Below, in pieces: positions 38,890-46,160 of a DNA stretch of 46,160 nucleotides (position 1 is the stretch's first letter; the number at the start of each line of letters is the position of its first letter). Where the stretch lies: positions 1 through 46,160 of the forward strand of contig CAMKTN010000017.1 in the NCBI GenBank assembly GCA_946415705.1, in the 5' to 3' direction. The DNA comes from an uncultured Prevotellaceae bacterium (GTDB taxonomy: Bacteria > Bacteroidota > Bacteroidia > Bacteroidales > Bacteroidaceae). Made by a program: the position numbers and the translations under genes. A model generated the notes under the pieces. It was not told the DNA's origin and did not search any database. It was given only the letters and a program-made list of their open reading frames with translations.

Positions 38890-41800
38890 ATGAAAAGGGT
38901 TTTCTCTCTTTCCGTAGTGCTGCTGGCCCTCGCGACAATGGCCACAGCACAGACGTGGGTGGACGTCACGAGTCAGTGCGTGACGAATCCCGACTACAAC
39001 GACAATGCCAATGGCTGGACATATAGCTACGTCCGCTCCGACGGCAGCGTGGGCTACACGAACCACTGCTTCCGCTTCTTCGGCGCTGAGGGCGGTGAGA
39101 TCTACCAGAACATCACCGTGCCCGAAGCCGGCAAGTACCGCGTGAGCCTGCAGGCTTTCAACCGCGTCGGCAACTTCAACGCAGCCCACGGCGAGAACGA
39201 GGAGAACCCGGCCTACATATACGCCAACGAGATGCAGCAGACGCTGCACGGCCTCTACGACTACCAACGCACGACGGCCTACTCCAGCGGCAACTCGAGG
39301 CAGGACAACGCGGGCTACTACTACCCGGACAACTCCGGCTCCGCCTACCAGGCATTCTCCGAGGGCGCATACAAAAATGTGCTGGAGGTGACGGTGGGCG
39401 ACGACTGCCAGCTGACCATCGGCGTGAACGTGGGCGAATACGTCTATAACAGCTGGCTGGTGATGACGAACTGGAAGGTGGAACACTACACGACCGGACC
39501 CGTGGACATCACCTCCTACACCATGGTGAACGCCGACATGAGCCAGGATTGCAGCAACGGATGGACACCCAACGGATGGACGATTACCATCGGCGGGCAG
39601 AATGTGGGCGGACGCCGTGCCACCTACACGTATGACAATGTCACCATCAGCAACTTCGTGGAGGCTTGGCACCCGAACACGCCCCTCACCGACGGCGAGA
39701 TTGCACAGTATATCGATGACTTACCTGCCGGCGACTACACCCTGGAGGCCGACGTGATCACGGGTGTCGGAGCATCCGGCTTCTACCTATTTGTCGGTAC
39801 CGACATCGAGGATGAGGCGCGCACGCCCTGTTCCTCGGACTACAACAACCAGCCCAAGCACTACAGCGTGACCTACCATCACGAGGGCACAGAAACGCTC
39901 ATCGTGGGTGTCCGTGCTCTAAACGCCGATAACACCTGGCTGGGTGCCGACAACTTCCGCCTCTACTACACGGGCAGCGAGCTCAACCCCGCGCTGATGG
40001 AACTGCGCGGGCTCATCAACGAATACCAGGCAGCCCTCGACAACTACTGCAATGTCGATGTCATCACGAACCTGGACACTGCCATCGAGGACGCAAAGGT
40101 CCTGTTAGCTGATGAGAGCGCAACAGATACTGAGATCACTGCGATGAAGACAGCGCTGACCAACGCTTATCAAGCGGTGCTCACCTCTACCTCGACCTAT
40201 TGGGACTTAAGCACCGTCATGGGACAGATATGGGACCTCTACATGGTTACCCGAAACTACTCTGCCGAGGAATGGCAGACACTCTCCAACAACCTATACA
40301 CACAGTACTGGACCCTGGACGCGGTCTATTCCGACCAGACGGCAACCGCTGAGACGCTCGCTGCCGCCCAGCAGCAGTATAACACGCTAAAGGCTGAGTA
40401 CGACCGTCTCGTCAAGGAGAAGGAGGAAGGCGGCGATGATGACGGTGAATGGTTTGACATCACCAGCGAGTTCCTGAAGAACCCGGGCTTCGACAACAAC
40501 AATACCGACGGCTGGTACATCAATGGCAGCTACGGCGGCAACGGCTCCGCATACCAGATGATGGAGTTCTGGCAGGGATACTATGACCTTTATCAGTTCA
40601 TCACGATACCCAACAACGGCAAATACCGCCTCAGCGTGCAGGGCTTCTTCCGTCCGGAAGGCAATTCCCAAGAGGCCATCAACCGCTACAAGAACGGCAC
40701 CGACGGCAGCGTCATGACCTGCTATCTCTATGCCAACGAGAAGCAAGTACCTATTCAGAGTCTCTACTCAAACTATGTGGAGAGTACTGGTTCCTACTAT
40801 GAATATAATAATGGTAGCACTTCCTTCAACGGCGGCTTGGGCGACCACTATACAGCCCTGTTAGAAAAGGGTCAGGTCATATCCTCGAACTACAACCGCA
40901 CCGTCTATGAAGCCACCTTGGCCAACTATCCCAATACGATGCTGACGGGACAGGCGATGTTTAATGATGGCCTCTACGACGACAACAGCGTCACCATCAC
41001 CCTGAGCAAGGGCGACCAGCTGCGCGTAGGTATCAAGAACGACAGATGGGTCTCCAACAACTGGGTCCTCTTCGATAACTTCCGCCTCGAATGGTTCGGC
41101 AAGGAGACGCCCGTCACGGAAATCACCCTCAACACCAATAACCTCAACCTCATCGTGGGCGAGGAGGCACAGCTCACAGCCACGGTGCTGCCTACCGACG
41201 CCACCTTCACCAAGGTGGTTTATACCAGCAGCAACGAAAGCGTGGCCACCGTGGATGCCGACGGACTTATCACCACGAAGGCCGAGGGAAAGGCCACCAT
41301 CACTGCGCGGATGGCTAACGGCAGCAGCGAGGCCAGCGCCACCTGCACCGTCATCGTCACACGCGGCACCGTCACAGCCGAGGCGCTCATCATCAACGAG
41401 GTGCAGGCTGCCAACGTGGATATGTACCTCGATCCCAGCTTCAACTACGGCGCATGGGTTGAGCTCTACAACAGCACCGACAAAGCCGTGACGCTGGAAG
41501 GACTGTACATCAGCGACGATGCCAAGAACCTGAAGAAGCACCGCATGGACAGCCGCTTCGGCATAGTGCCGGCCAAGGGCTACAAGGTCCTGTGGTTCGA
41601 CCACCACTCGCGCTTCGCGCCCACGAACATTAATTTCGACCTCGACTGCGACGGCAGCGACCTCTACATCAGCAACGAGGCAGGACAGGTCATTACCGAG
41701 CTGACATATCCCATGGCCATCAGTCGGTGCTCCTATGCCCGCGCCACAGACGGCAGCGACATCTGGCGCTACACCGATGAGCCGACGCCCGGAGCCACCA

Positions 41801-44232
41801 ATGCCACCTCCATCTTCGGAAGCGCACGTCTGGATCCGCCTACCGTGGACGTGGAAAGCGGTGTCTTTGAAGATGGAGAGACCGTGCGTGTCAACGTCAC
41901 CTTCCCCCAAGGCGCTACCCTGCTCTACACCCTTGACGGCACAGCCCCCTCACGCGCACACTACAACGGCATCGTCAGCACATCGAATTCCTATTCCTTC
42001 GAATTCACCTCAAACAGCGTCCTGCGCCTGCGACTCTTTCAGGAGGGAATGCTGTCAAGCCCCGTGGTCACACGCTCCTTCCTCTTCCGCACCCGGAACT
42101 ACAGTCTGCCCATCTTGAACATCGTGGCGGACTACGAGGACATCCAGGGCGCAGACCATGGCATCCTCGTGCGTGGAAACGGCAACGGCATACCCGGCAA
42201 CGGACAGGACGGCCCCTGCAACTGGAATGCCGACTGGGAACGCCCAGTGCAAATGGAATACTTCACCGCCGACGGCAAACTCGCCTTCAGCCAGGAAGTG
42301 GGCATGGAGGCTTCCGGCGGATGGAGCCGCGCGTGGGCGCCTCATTCCAGCAACTTCAAGGCCAAGAAACAATACGAGGGCGAGAACAAGATGGCATACG
42401 CTTTCTTCGCAGACCGACCCAATGTGCGCTACAAGTCCGTCAAGCTGCGCAATGGCGGTAACGAATACAATTCCGGCCGCGTGAAGGATGCCGTGCTGCA
42501 GACCATCGTCAGAAGCAGTGGGCTCTACGTAGAGACACAAGGCTTCCAGCCCGTGCACCAGTTCTTCAACGGCAGCTACATCGGCGTCCTCAACCTGCGC
42601 GAGCCCAATAGCAAGCACTACGGCTACACCGTCTATGGTCTGGACAACGACAACATAGACCAGTTCAAGATGACTCCCGACAGCGGCTATGTGCAGCAAG
42701 CCGGCACGAATGAAGCATGGAAGCGTCTCCTGACCTTCTCCGAGAACGCTAATGACGAAGACTCATACGCAGAGATTGAGAAGCTCGTAGATATCGAAGA
42801 ATTCATCAACTACGTCGCCGTAGAGTTCTATCTCGGTAGCACGGACTACCCACAGAACAATATCAAGGGCTTCCGTGACCGCAACGACGGGCGCTTCCGC
42901 TTCGTGCTCTTTGACATCGACTTTGCCTTCGACACCAACGACCCCTTCGGCAACTTCGCCAACAAGCAAATCTATACCTTTAACGCGTTGCGCGGCTCAG
43001 GCGACAACTTCAACACCGGCGACCGCTGGACACTCGAAATTGAGTTCGTGACGCTCTTCCTCAATATGATGAAAAACGAGCAGTTCCGCAAGCGCTTCAT
43101 CGATGCCTACGCCGTCATCACCGGTAGCATCTTTGAGCCCAACCGCTGCCGCGACATTGCCAACGAGATTGCCAATATTGTCAATCCCGCCCTGCGTGTT
43201 GGTGGCGAGACCACGTTCAGCACCTCCAAGATAACGAATAACCTCACATCAAACATGCAGTCATCTCGCATCAACCAGCTCGTCACCTTCCTCAACAACA
43301 GATACGGCGGCGCCACCACACAACAGACGGTGACCCTCGCATCTGAGATGGAACAAGGTCGGCTCATGGTCAACGATATGCCCGTACCGACGAATATGTT
43401 CTCCGGCAAGCTCTTCTATCCCGTAACCGTCAAGGCCATCGCGCCCACGGGCTACACCTTCAACGGGTGGAAGAACCAGAATGGTACTATTGTGTCACGC
43501 GATGCCAACTACGATCTCAACGAAGGACAGACCTTCAACCTCACGGCAAGCTTCAAGAAAATATCTACCGCACAACTGGCGAAAACAGACTACCACCCCA
43601 TTAAGATCAACGAGGCCTGTGCCAACGAAAGCGGCATGTACATCAACGATCTCGGCAAGAAATCTGACTGGTTTGAGCTGTACAACACCACCGACCAAGA
43701 CTACGACATTGCTGGTATCTATGCCGGAAACTCTCTGATGGAGCCCAAAGCGATGAGATTCGAGGCCAAGGACGGAATCTCCACCGTCATTCCTGCACAT
43801 GGCCACACGATCGTTTGGGCAGACAAGGCCAAGGGCGTCTCGCAGCTACACGCCAACTTCAAGCTCACCAACAAAGACTCCTGCGTCGTCGTCATCACTG
43901 CTGCGGATGAGAGCTGGGCTGACACCCTCGTCTATCGCGCACACACCGAACAGCAGACCATTGGTCTCTACCCTGACGGCGCATCAACGCTCTACACCTT
44001 CGACCTCCCCACACTCAACCGCGCCAACATCCTCAGCTACTATGCGCAGCTCTATGAGGAGTTCGTTATTGAACCGGGTGCAAGCGTGGGCATCGACGAG
44101 CTCGACGAAAACGATTTCGACGACAATGATGCCGTCTATGACTTGTCAGGACGAAAAGTGTGCTCAAAGAATCAGTTTGGAACCCTTCCAAGGGGCATTT
44201 ATATCGTCAATGGACGTAAAGTTTTACGATAA
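38890..44232 (+). CDS. Giant CotH-kinase/lamin-tail surface protein
   Basis: This 1780-residue secreted protein begins with signal peptide MKRVFSLSVVLLALATMATA. Domains in order: carbohydrate-binding-like beta-sandwich (~22-200), a second (~203-365), a FIVAR-like helical stretch (~366-515), a third sandwich related to the first (WFDITSEFLKNPGFDNN, ~520-738), a BIG2 immunoglobulin-like domain (~740-830), a lamin-tail domain (~835-970), a chitobiase-type C-terminal domain (LLYTLDGTAPSRAHYNG, ~983-1070), a CotH kinase domain (~1073-1440, with FVLFDIDFAFDTND as likely metal-binding acidic motif), an InlB-like repeat (~1500-1555), a second lamin-tail domain (~1570-1720) and a Prevotella-type tail (AVYDLSGRKVCSKNQ, GIYIVNGRKVL). 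CotH kinases phosphorylate spore-coat proteins in Bacillus; here the target may be surface glycoproteins. It follows the MFS gene by 27 bp. Confidence 0.9.
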   Translation: MKRVFSLSVVLLALATMATAQTWVDVTSQCVTNPDYNDNANGWTYSYVRSDGSVGYTNHCFRFFGAEGGEIYQNITVPEAGKYRVSLQAFNRVGNFNAAHGENEENPAYIYANEMQQTLHGLYDYQRTTAYSSGNSRQDNAGYYYPDNSGSAYQAFSEGAYKNVLEVTVGDDCQLTIGVNVGEYVYNSWLVMTNWKVEHYTTGPVDITSYTMVNADMSQDCSNGWTPNGWTITIGGQNVGGRRATYTYDNVTISNFVEAWHPNTPLTDGEIAQYIDDLPAGDYTLEADVITGVGASGFYLFVGTDIEDEARTPCSSDYNNQPKHYSVTYHHEGTETLIVGVRALNADNTWLGADNFRLYYTGSELNPALMELRGLINEYQAALDNYCNVDVITNLDTAIEDAKVLLADESATDTEITAMKTALTNAYQAVLTSTSTYWDLSTVMGQIWDLYMVTRNYSAEEWQTLSNNLYTQYWTLDAVYSDQTATAETLAAAQQQYNTLKAEYDRLVKEKEEGGDDDGEWFDITSEFLKNPGFDNNNTDGWYINGSYGGNGSAYQMMEFWQGYYDLYQFITIPNNGKYRLSVQGFFRPEGNSQEAINRYKNGTDGSVMTCYLYANEKQVPIQSLYSNYVESTGSYYEYNNGSTSFNGGLGDHYTALLEKGQVISSNYNRTVYEATLANYPNTMLTGQAMFNDGLYDDNSVTITLSKGDQLRVGIKNDRWVSNNWVLFDNFRLEWFGKETPVTEITLNTNNLNLIVGEEAQLTATVLPTDATFTKVVYTSSNESVATVDADGLITTKAEGKATITARMANGSSEASATCTVIVTRGTVTAEALIINEVQAANVDMYLDPSFNYGAWVELYNSTDKAVTLEGLYISDDAKNLKKHRMDSRFGIVPAKGYKVLWFDHHSRFAPTNINFDLDCDGSDLYISNEAGQVITELTYPMAISRCSYARATDGSDIWRYTDEPTPGATNATSIFGSARLDPPTVDVESGVFEDGETVRVNVTFPQGATLLYTLDGTAPSRAHYNGIVSTSNSYSFEFTSNSVLRLRLFQEGMLSSPVVTRSFLFRTRNYSLPILNIVADYEDIQGADHGILVRGNGNGIPGNGQDGPCNWNADWERPVQMEYFTADGKLAFSQEVGMEASGGWSRAWAPHSSNFKAKKQYEGENKMAYAFFADRPNVRYKSVKLRNGGNEYNSGRVKDAVLQTIVRSSGLYVETQGFQPVHQFFNGSYIGVLNLREPNSKHYGYTVYGLDNDNIDQFKMTPDSGYVQQAGTNEAWKRLLTFSENANDEDSYAEIEKLVDIEEFINYVAVEFYLGSTDYPQNNIKGFRDRNDGRFRFVLFDIDFAFDTNDPFGNFANKQIYTFNALRGSGDNFNTGDRWTLEIEFVTLFLNMMKNEQFRKRFIDAYAVITGSIFEPNRCRDIANEIANIVNPALRVGGETTFSTSKITNNLTSNMQSSRINQLVTFLNNRYGGATTQQTVTLASEMEQGRLMVNDMPVPTNMFSGKLFYPVTVKAIAPTGYTFNGWKNQNGTIVSRDANYDLNEGQTFNLTASFKKISTAQLAKTDYHPIKINEACANESGMYINDLGKKSDWFELYNTTDQDYDIAGIYAGNSLMEPKAMRFEAKDGISTVIPAHGHTIVWADKAKGVSQLHANFKLTNKDSCVVVITAADESWADTLVYRAHTEQQTIGLYPDGASTLYTFDLPTLNRANILSYYAQLYEEFVIEPGASVGIDELDENDFDDNDAVYDLSGRKVCSKNQFGTLPRGIYIVNGRKVLR

Positions 44233-44293
44233 ATCATAAATTATCGCGAAATTAAACGTTAAAAAAATTAAATAACGAACAAAATTGATAGAA

Positions 44294-45523
44294 ATGAAGT
44301 ATCTTTGCGCCGAATATAAAGTGTATAGGCATATAATATGCCTGTTCATGCTCGTAATCGCCTCTGTATCAGCAAAGGCACAAGACACAAGGATTGTGTC
44401 GGTACTGAAAACAGAAGGATTCGAGGATATTCGGGCTAAAACGATTGCCGACACCCTCTACCTCGCCATCGAGGACAGGGCACACCGAGGAACATTCCGA
44501 GGAGCAGTCGCAGCCATCAGGCAAGTCACGGACAGCTGCCCCGAAATACAAAATTTCGAGATAGTGCTCACGGACTACAAAATGCCACAGGTCATCGTCC
44601 ACGCCTTCAAGCGTGAAGGAACATGGGACGTCAGCGTGGACAGGCAAATGAAGCAGGCGCTGGAAGTACTCCGCGACGTCAAGCCGCAAGCCGCCTCGAC
44701 AGGTAAGATTGACATCACCGTATTCCCCATGGTCAGCCTGACCAACAACAAGCTCGACCATCTCTTCGACTACTGTGTGATCATCGCACCCGCTTTTGCT
44801 GCCACTCTTTGGCCAGGAGCCAGGCTTACCCTACAGCCCGTATTCCCGATTCTCTATCGATTGGACCAGTACGATACCAAGAGATACATTCAGATTGGGA
44901 ACACCAACCTCAGCCAACAAATCCTCTCCACCAAGCATTGGTACATCTCGGCGGCCGTAGGATTCTTTCATGCTGAACGAGCGGGCTTACAGGCAAAAGT
45001 CACCTTCCATGCCATCAGAAATCTGGACATCACACTCGATGCAGGTTATACCTATGGGTTCAACAACTCCTGGAAAAACGGCCTTGGGTTCATCCGGGAT
45101 TCACAGCAGTTTAATTTCATGGCACGTGCCAACTACTACGAACCGCACACACGCCTGCAGATCGAGCTACAAGGAGGACGATTCCTCTACGGCGACTACG
45201 GCGGACGACTTGACGTCACACGCCACTTCGGAGAATATGCAATTGGTGTCTATGGCATCCTTACAGGAGGTGAGTACAATTTTGGATTCCACTTCGCCAT
45301 TCCCGTGGGAGGAAAACGGCAGCGCAGAAAAGCTTTCGTCAGACTAAGACTCCCCGAGTACTACGGATTGGAATACAGCTATCAGGCCTACTACAAGTAC
45401 TGGGAAGAGAAAATGGGAAGCACCTACACCACACAGCCTGACCAGAACCGCGCGTCTCACTTCTGGGAACCCGCCTACGTCGAAGAGTATGTCCGCAAAA
45501 TGTTGAATGATAACTTCAAATAA
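44294..45523 (+). CDS. YjbH-like outer-membrane beta-barrel protein
   Basis: From ATG 44294 this is 409 residues with an N-terminal signal peptide (MKYLCAEYKVYRHIICLFML, then VIASVSAKAQ). Residues ~31-140 form a mixed alpha/beta periplasmic part (LKTEGFEDIRAKTIADTLYL). The rest is rich in alternating aromatic strands, for example RLQIELQGGRFLYGDYGGRL, DVTRHFGEYAIGVYGILTGG and EYNFGFHFAIPVGGKRQRR, matching the YjbH group of exopolysaccharide-associated barrels. It ends with a charged helix (AYVEEYVRKMLNDNF). The TATCTTTG box at 44300-44307 lies inside this reading, so a start at ATG 44348 is also possible, though it would leave a poor signal peptide. A small lipoprotein gene follows after 56 bp. 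A role in polysaccharide export is inferred from family only. Confidence 0.72.
   Translation: MKYLCAEYKVYRHIICLFMLVIASVSAKAQDTRIVSVLKTEGFEDIRAKTIADTLYLAIEDRAHRGTFRGAVAAIRQVTDSCPEIQNFEIVLTDYKMPQVIVHAFKREGTWDVSVDRQMKQALEVLRDVKPQAASTGKIDITVFPMVSLTNNKLDHLFDYCVIIAPAFAATLWPGARLTLQPVFPILYRLDQYDTKRYIQIGNTNLSQQILSTKHWYISAAVGFFHAERAGLQAKVTFHAIRNLDITLDAGYTYGFNNSWKNGLGFIRDSQQFNFMARANYYEPHTRLQIELQGGRFLYGDYGGRLDVTRHFGEYAIGVYGILTGGEYNFGFHFAIPVGGKRQRRKAFVRLRLPEYYGLEYSYQAYYKYWEEKMGSTYTTQPDQNRASHFWEPAYVEEYVRKMLNDNFK
44300..44307 (+). promoter_or_regulatory. Possible -7 box within the 5' end of the YjbH-like gene
   Basis: TATCTTTG on the plus strand. It overlaps codons 3-5 of the chosen reading frame. The -33 region has no clear TTTG, so the box may be coincidental. 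Confidence 0.35.
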
Positions 45524-45579
45524 AATAAAGAATTAAATAATAAACATCAAAACCAATTAACTTAAAAACTTTCAAAACA

Positions 45580-45990
45580 ATGAAAAAGTTTCTTCTTTCC
45601 CTCTGCGCTATTGCAGTAGCTGGCGTTTGCATGTTCATGACCTCCTGCAAGGACGATGATGATCCCATCATCTACAACAACGTAGCAGAAGCTATCCAGA
45701 AGGTTCAGGACCAGGATGCCGTTTACACCTACACCCTCAATGGCCAGACCTACAACACCGTAAGTGAGCTGCAGGCTGCTATTAACACTCTGCCCGCTGA
45801 CACTGAATTCACCATTACCGTCACCGAGACAAAGGGTGGTGAGAGCAAGACCGCTACCAGCAATGGTCGCACTCCTAAGACTGGTCAGTCTGGTCAGGCA
45901 ACTATCATCGTGCCTTCTATTGATCAGGACCAGAACATCGAAGTTGTTGTTGACATGACAGCTAAGCATAACGGTGGTGGTCTCAAGTAA
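45580..45990 (+). CDS. Small lipoprotein following the YjbH-like gene
   Basis: The 136-residue protein has a clear lipoprotein signal, MKKFLLSLCAIAVAGVCMFM then TSC (Cys 23), followed by an acidic DDDD stretch. The mature part (about 110 residues) has a tandem-like LNGQTYNTVSELQAAINTLP element, a Thr/Ser-rich strand region and an end in DQDQNIEVVVDMTAKHNGGG. No known domain was recognised. Codon use (frequent GCT, GGT, ACC) suggests high expression. The position directly after the YjbH-like barrel and before a strong terminator indicates a two-gene unit, so the two products may act together at the outer membrane. Confidence 0.75.
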   Translation: MKKFLLSLCAIAVAGVCMFMTSCKDDDDPIIYNNVAEAIQKVQDQDAVYTYTLNGQTYNTVSELQAAINTLPADTEFTITVTETKGGESKTATSNGRTPKTGQSGQATIIVPSIDQDQNIEVVVDMTAKHNGGGLK

Positions 45991-46010
45991 TAACTGACAT
46001 CTACATTCTT

Positions 46011-46040
46011 AAAGGGAACGTTCAAACGTTCCCTTTTCTT
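46011..46040 (+). terminator. Strong intrinsic terminator after the small lipoprotein gene
   Basis: AAGGGAACG pairs with CGTTCCCTT around TTCAAA, followed by TTCTTTTG on the plus strand. It lies 21 nt past the stop codon. Confidence 0.85.
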
Positions 46041-46056
46041 TTGTCCATCACGAAGA

Positions 46057-46089
46057 AAGCCCCGAGACTCATTGCTGAGCTCGGGGCTT
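46057..46089. terminator. Second terminator-like hairpin near the right edge
   Basis: AAGCCCCGAG (46057-46066) pairs perfectly with CTCGGGGCTT (46080-46089) across 13 nt. On the minus strand it is followed by TCTTCG after CTTT, so it may end a minus-strand transcript coming from beyond the window. No gene was identified in 46090-46160. Confidence 0.55.
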
Positions 46090-46160
46090 CTCGTAAAAGG
46101 GGCCAGCTACCTACGGCCCTCCGTCGCCGTAAGAGGTGCAGCTGGGAGAGCAGGCTGACG

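Noticed and set aside
46110..46160. tRNA-like D-arm text (AGCTGGGAGAGCA) at the right edge
   Set aside because: The preceding bases do not give a proper acceptor stem, T8 or four-pair D-stem, and the window ends before an anticodon arm could be checked.

Overview
The window comes from a fairly GC-rich member of the Bacteroidales, most likely Prevotellaceae. The evidence is the gene content (LptE/SecG/sigma-54 regulator/pdxA/DUF4837/rlmN block, YidC with a large periplasmic domain, DUF3078, BspA-like and CotH proteins ending in short Prevotella-type YDLSGR...GIYI.NG tails), Bacteroidetes promoters (TTTG, about 19 nt, TAnnTTTG) and the lack of obvious Shine-Dalgarno sites. No rRNA, tRNA, CRISPR array, phage module or intact IS element was found.

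Layout. 1-9.1 kb, minus strand: the start of ffh, a GH115 alpha-glucuronidase, secG, a TPR protein, lptE, a sigma-54 activator without a receiver domain, pdxA, a DUF4837 lipoprotein and rlmN. 9.2-10.8 kb: a BAX-inhibitor-1 membrane protein and a YafQ-type toxin-antitoxin pair. 10.8-16.8 kb is an accessory island: 1.2 kb of non-coding DNA full of inverted repeats, a small lipoprotein, a BspA-like LRR protein behind a long structured leader, a MntA antitoxin gene with a broken HepT partner, a candidate small RNA and a class II Fic protein. 16.9-27.6 kb is carbohydrate-oriented: a GH109-like oxidoreductase, divergent from a very large fusion (two GT-A-like regions, a nucleotide-sugar-phosphorylase-like HxH domain and a SpoIID/LytB domain), a GH92 mannosidase, DUF1846 and a BadF/NagK-like sugar kinase. 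27.7-36.9 kb, plus strand: DUF3078, EngB, YidC, an S9 peptidase, guanine deaminase, a cyclophilin lipoprotein and a patatin, closely spaced. 37.2-46.0 kb: an MFS transporter, a 1780-residue CotH/lamin-tail surface protein, a YjbH-like beta-barrel protein and a small lipoprotein ending at a strong terminator.

The most unusual signal is not one gene. Two families of short GC-rich hairpin repeats occur throughout the window and repeatedly sit in frame inside conserved genes. Family 1 (hairpin followed by a G-rich GGGGGTGRGTCT-like tail) is found in the DUF4837, rlmN, fusion, GH92 and cyclophilin genes and between genes. Family 2 (encoding VPSGSPEGQS) is found only in yidC and the adjacent peptidase gene, always in one reading frame. 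They encode Pro/Gly/Ser-rich inserts at signal-peptide junctions, domain linkers and predicted loops, much like the Rickettsia palindromic elements. Other leads are a multi-hairpin leader with a terminator-like stem before the BspA-like gene, a promoter cassette duplicated upstream of two unrelated genes, two candidate small RNAs bounded by promoter and terminator, and the glycosyltransferase/phosphorylase-like/SpoIID fusion.

All calls come from reading the sequence and translations. No database search, folding program or alignment was run.
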